From Pseudomonas thivervalensis (GTDB lineage: Bacteria > Pseudomonadota > Gammaproteobacteria > Pseudomonadales > Pseudomonadaceae), in NCBI RefSeq assembly GCF_001269655.1, contig NZ_LHVE01000019.1, positions 1 to 64,000 of the forward strand: DNA of 64,000 nucleotides, given 5' to 3'. How positions within the stretch are numbered: the stretch's first letter is position 1; every line of letters starts with the position of its first letter. The position numbers and the translations under genes are program-made. The notes under the pieces are model-generated. The model saw only the letters and a program-made list of their open reading frames with translations, did no database searches and had not been told where the DNA came from. This document shows, piece by piece, positions 63,999 to 64,000 of the stretch.

Positions 63999-64000
63999 TT

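Overview
The window is a stretch of high-GC chromosome from a Pseudomonas of the fluorescens type. Three things point there. The dxs-ispA-xseB, ribA-pgpA-thiL-nusB-ribH-ribBA-ribE-ribD-nrdR and zinc-ABC/oprG blocks follow the gene order I recall for P. aeruginosa PAO1 (about PA4042 to PA4069). The intergenic spaces carry three families of short palindromic REP repeats typical of the fluorescens group. Codon use gives long spurious open frames opposite nearly every real gene. I saw no prophage, IS element, CRISPR array, tRNA or rRNA.

Layout. 1-2924: N-terminal part of an RHS-repeat protein leaving the left edge. 3501-9416: a six-gene operon resembling E. coli ynbABCD (CDP-alcohol phosphotransferase, hydrolase-methyltransferase fusion, PAP2-phosphatase fusion, small membrane protein, acyltransferase, CdsA-like CDP-diacylglycerol synthase); together these look like a self-contained, uncharacterised lipid pathway. 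9519-10394: a lone metallo-beta-lactamase-fold hydrolase. 10677-16415 (minus): a yjfIJKLMC-type envelope-stress operon built around a PspA homologue, with an added potassium-channel-like gene and a first gene that seems to carry a DNA-binding domain facing two identical palindromic operators. 16670-26870 (minus): a yfaPQSTA-type periplasmic operon around a bacterial alpha-2-macroglobulin, with a YfaP-type gene at both ends. 27140-28276: a Fic protein behind two near-identical 31-bp palindromes.

28515-42711 is core metabolism: xseB, ispA and dxs (isoprenoid precursors), a BtuB-like receptor and BtuF-like binding protein (cobalamin uptake), then the riboflavin/thiamine/phosphatidylglycerol cluster. 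42839-45476 holds a YbaY-type lipoprotein, a methyltransferase, a thioredoxin-TPR co-chaperone and a small unknown. 45597-48819 is a putative zinc-starvation operon (His-rich DUF2796 protein, MacB-like ABC ATPase and permease, DUF3299). 49077-49775 is OprG/OmpW behind two ANR-type boxes. 49915-51721 are two nucleotide-sugar dehydratase/reductase-like genes, 52017-56330 an Lhr helicase, 56518-58629 a large MscS-type channel, 58917-62935 a DUF72-ybhP-clsB-ybhN operon (second lipid module), and 63074 to the right edge an alpha/beta hydrolase plus a short unknown frame.

The strongest leads for new biology are the ynb-like lipid operon, the PspA operon with its twin operators, the multi-domain YfaQ protein of the macroglobulin operon, and the Fic gene with its palindrome pair. 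All functional links are inferred from domains and gene order read by eye; no database search was run.
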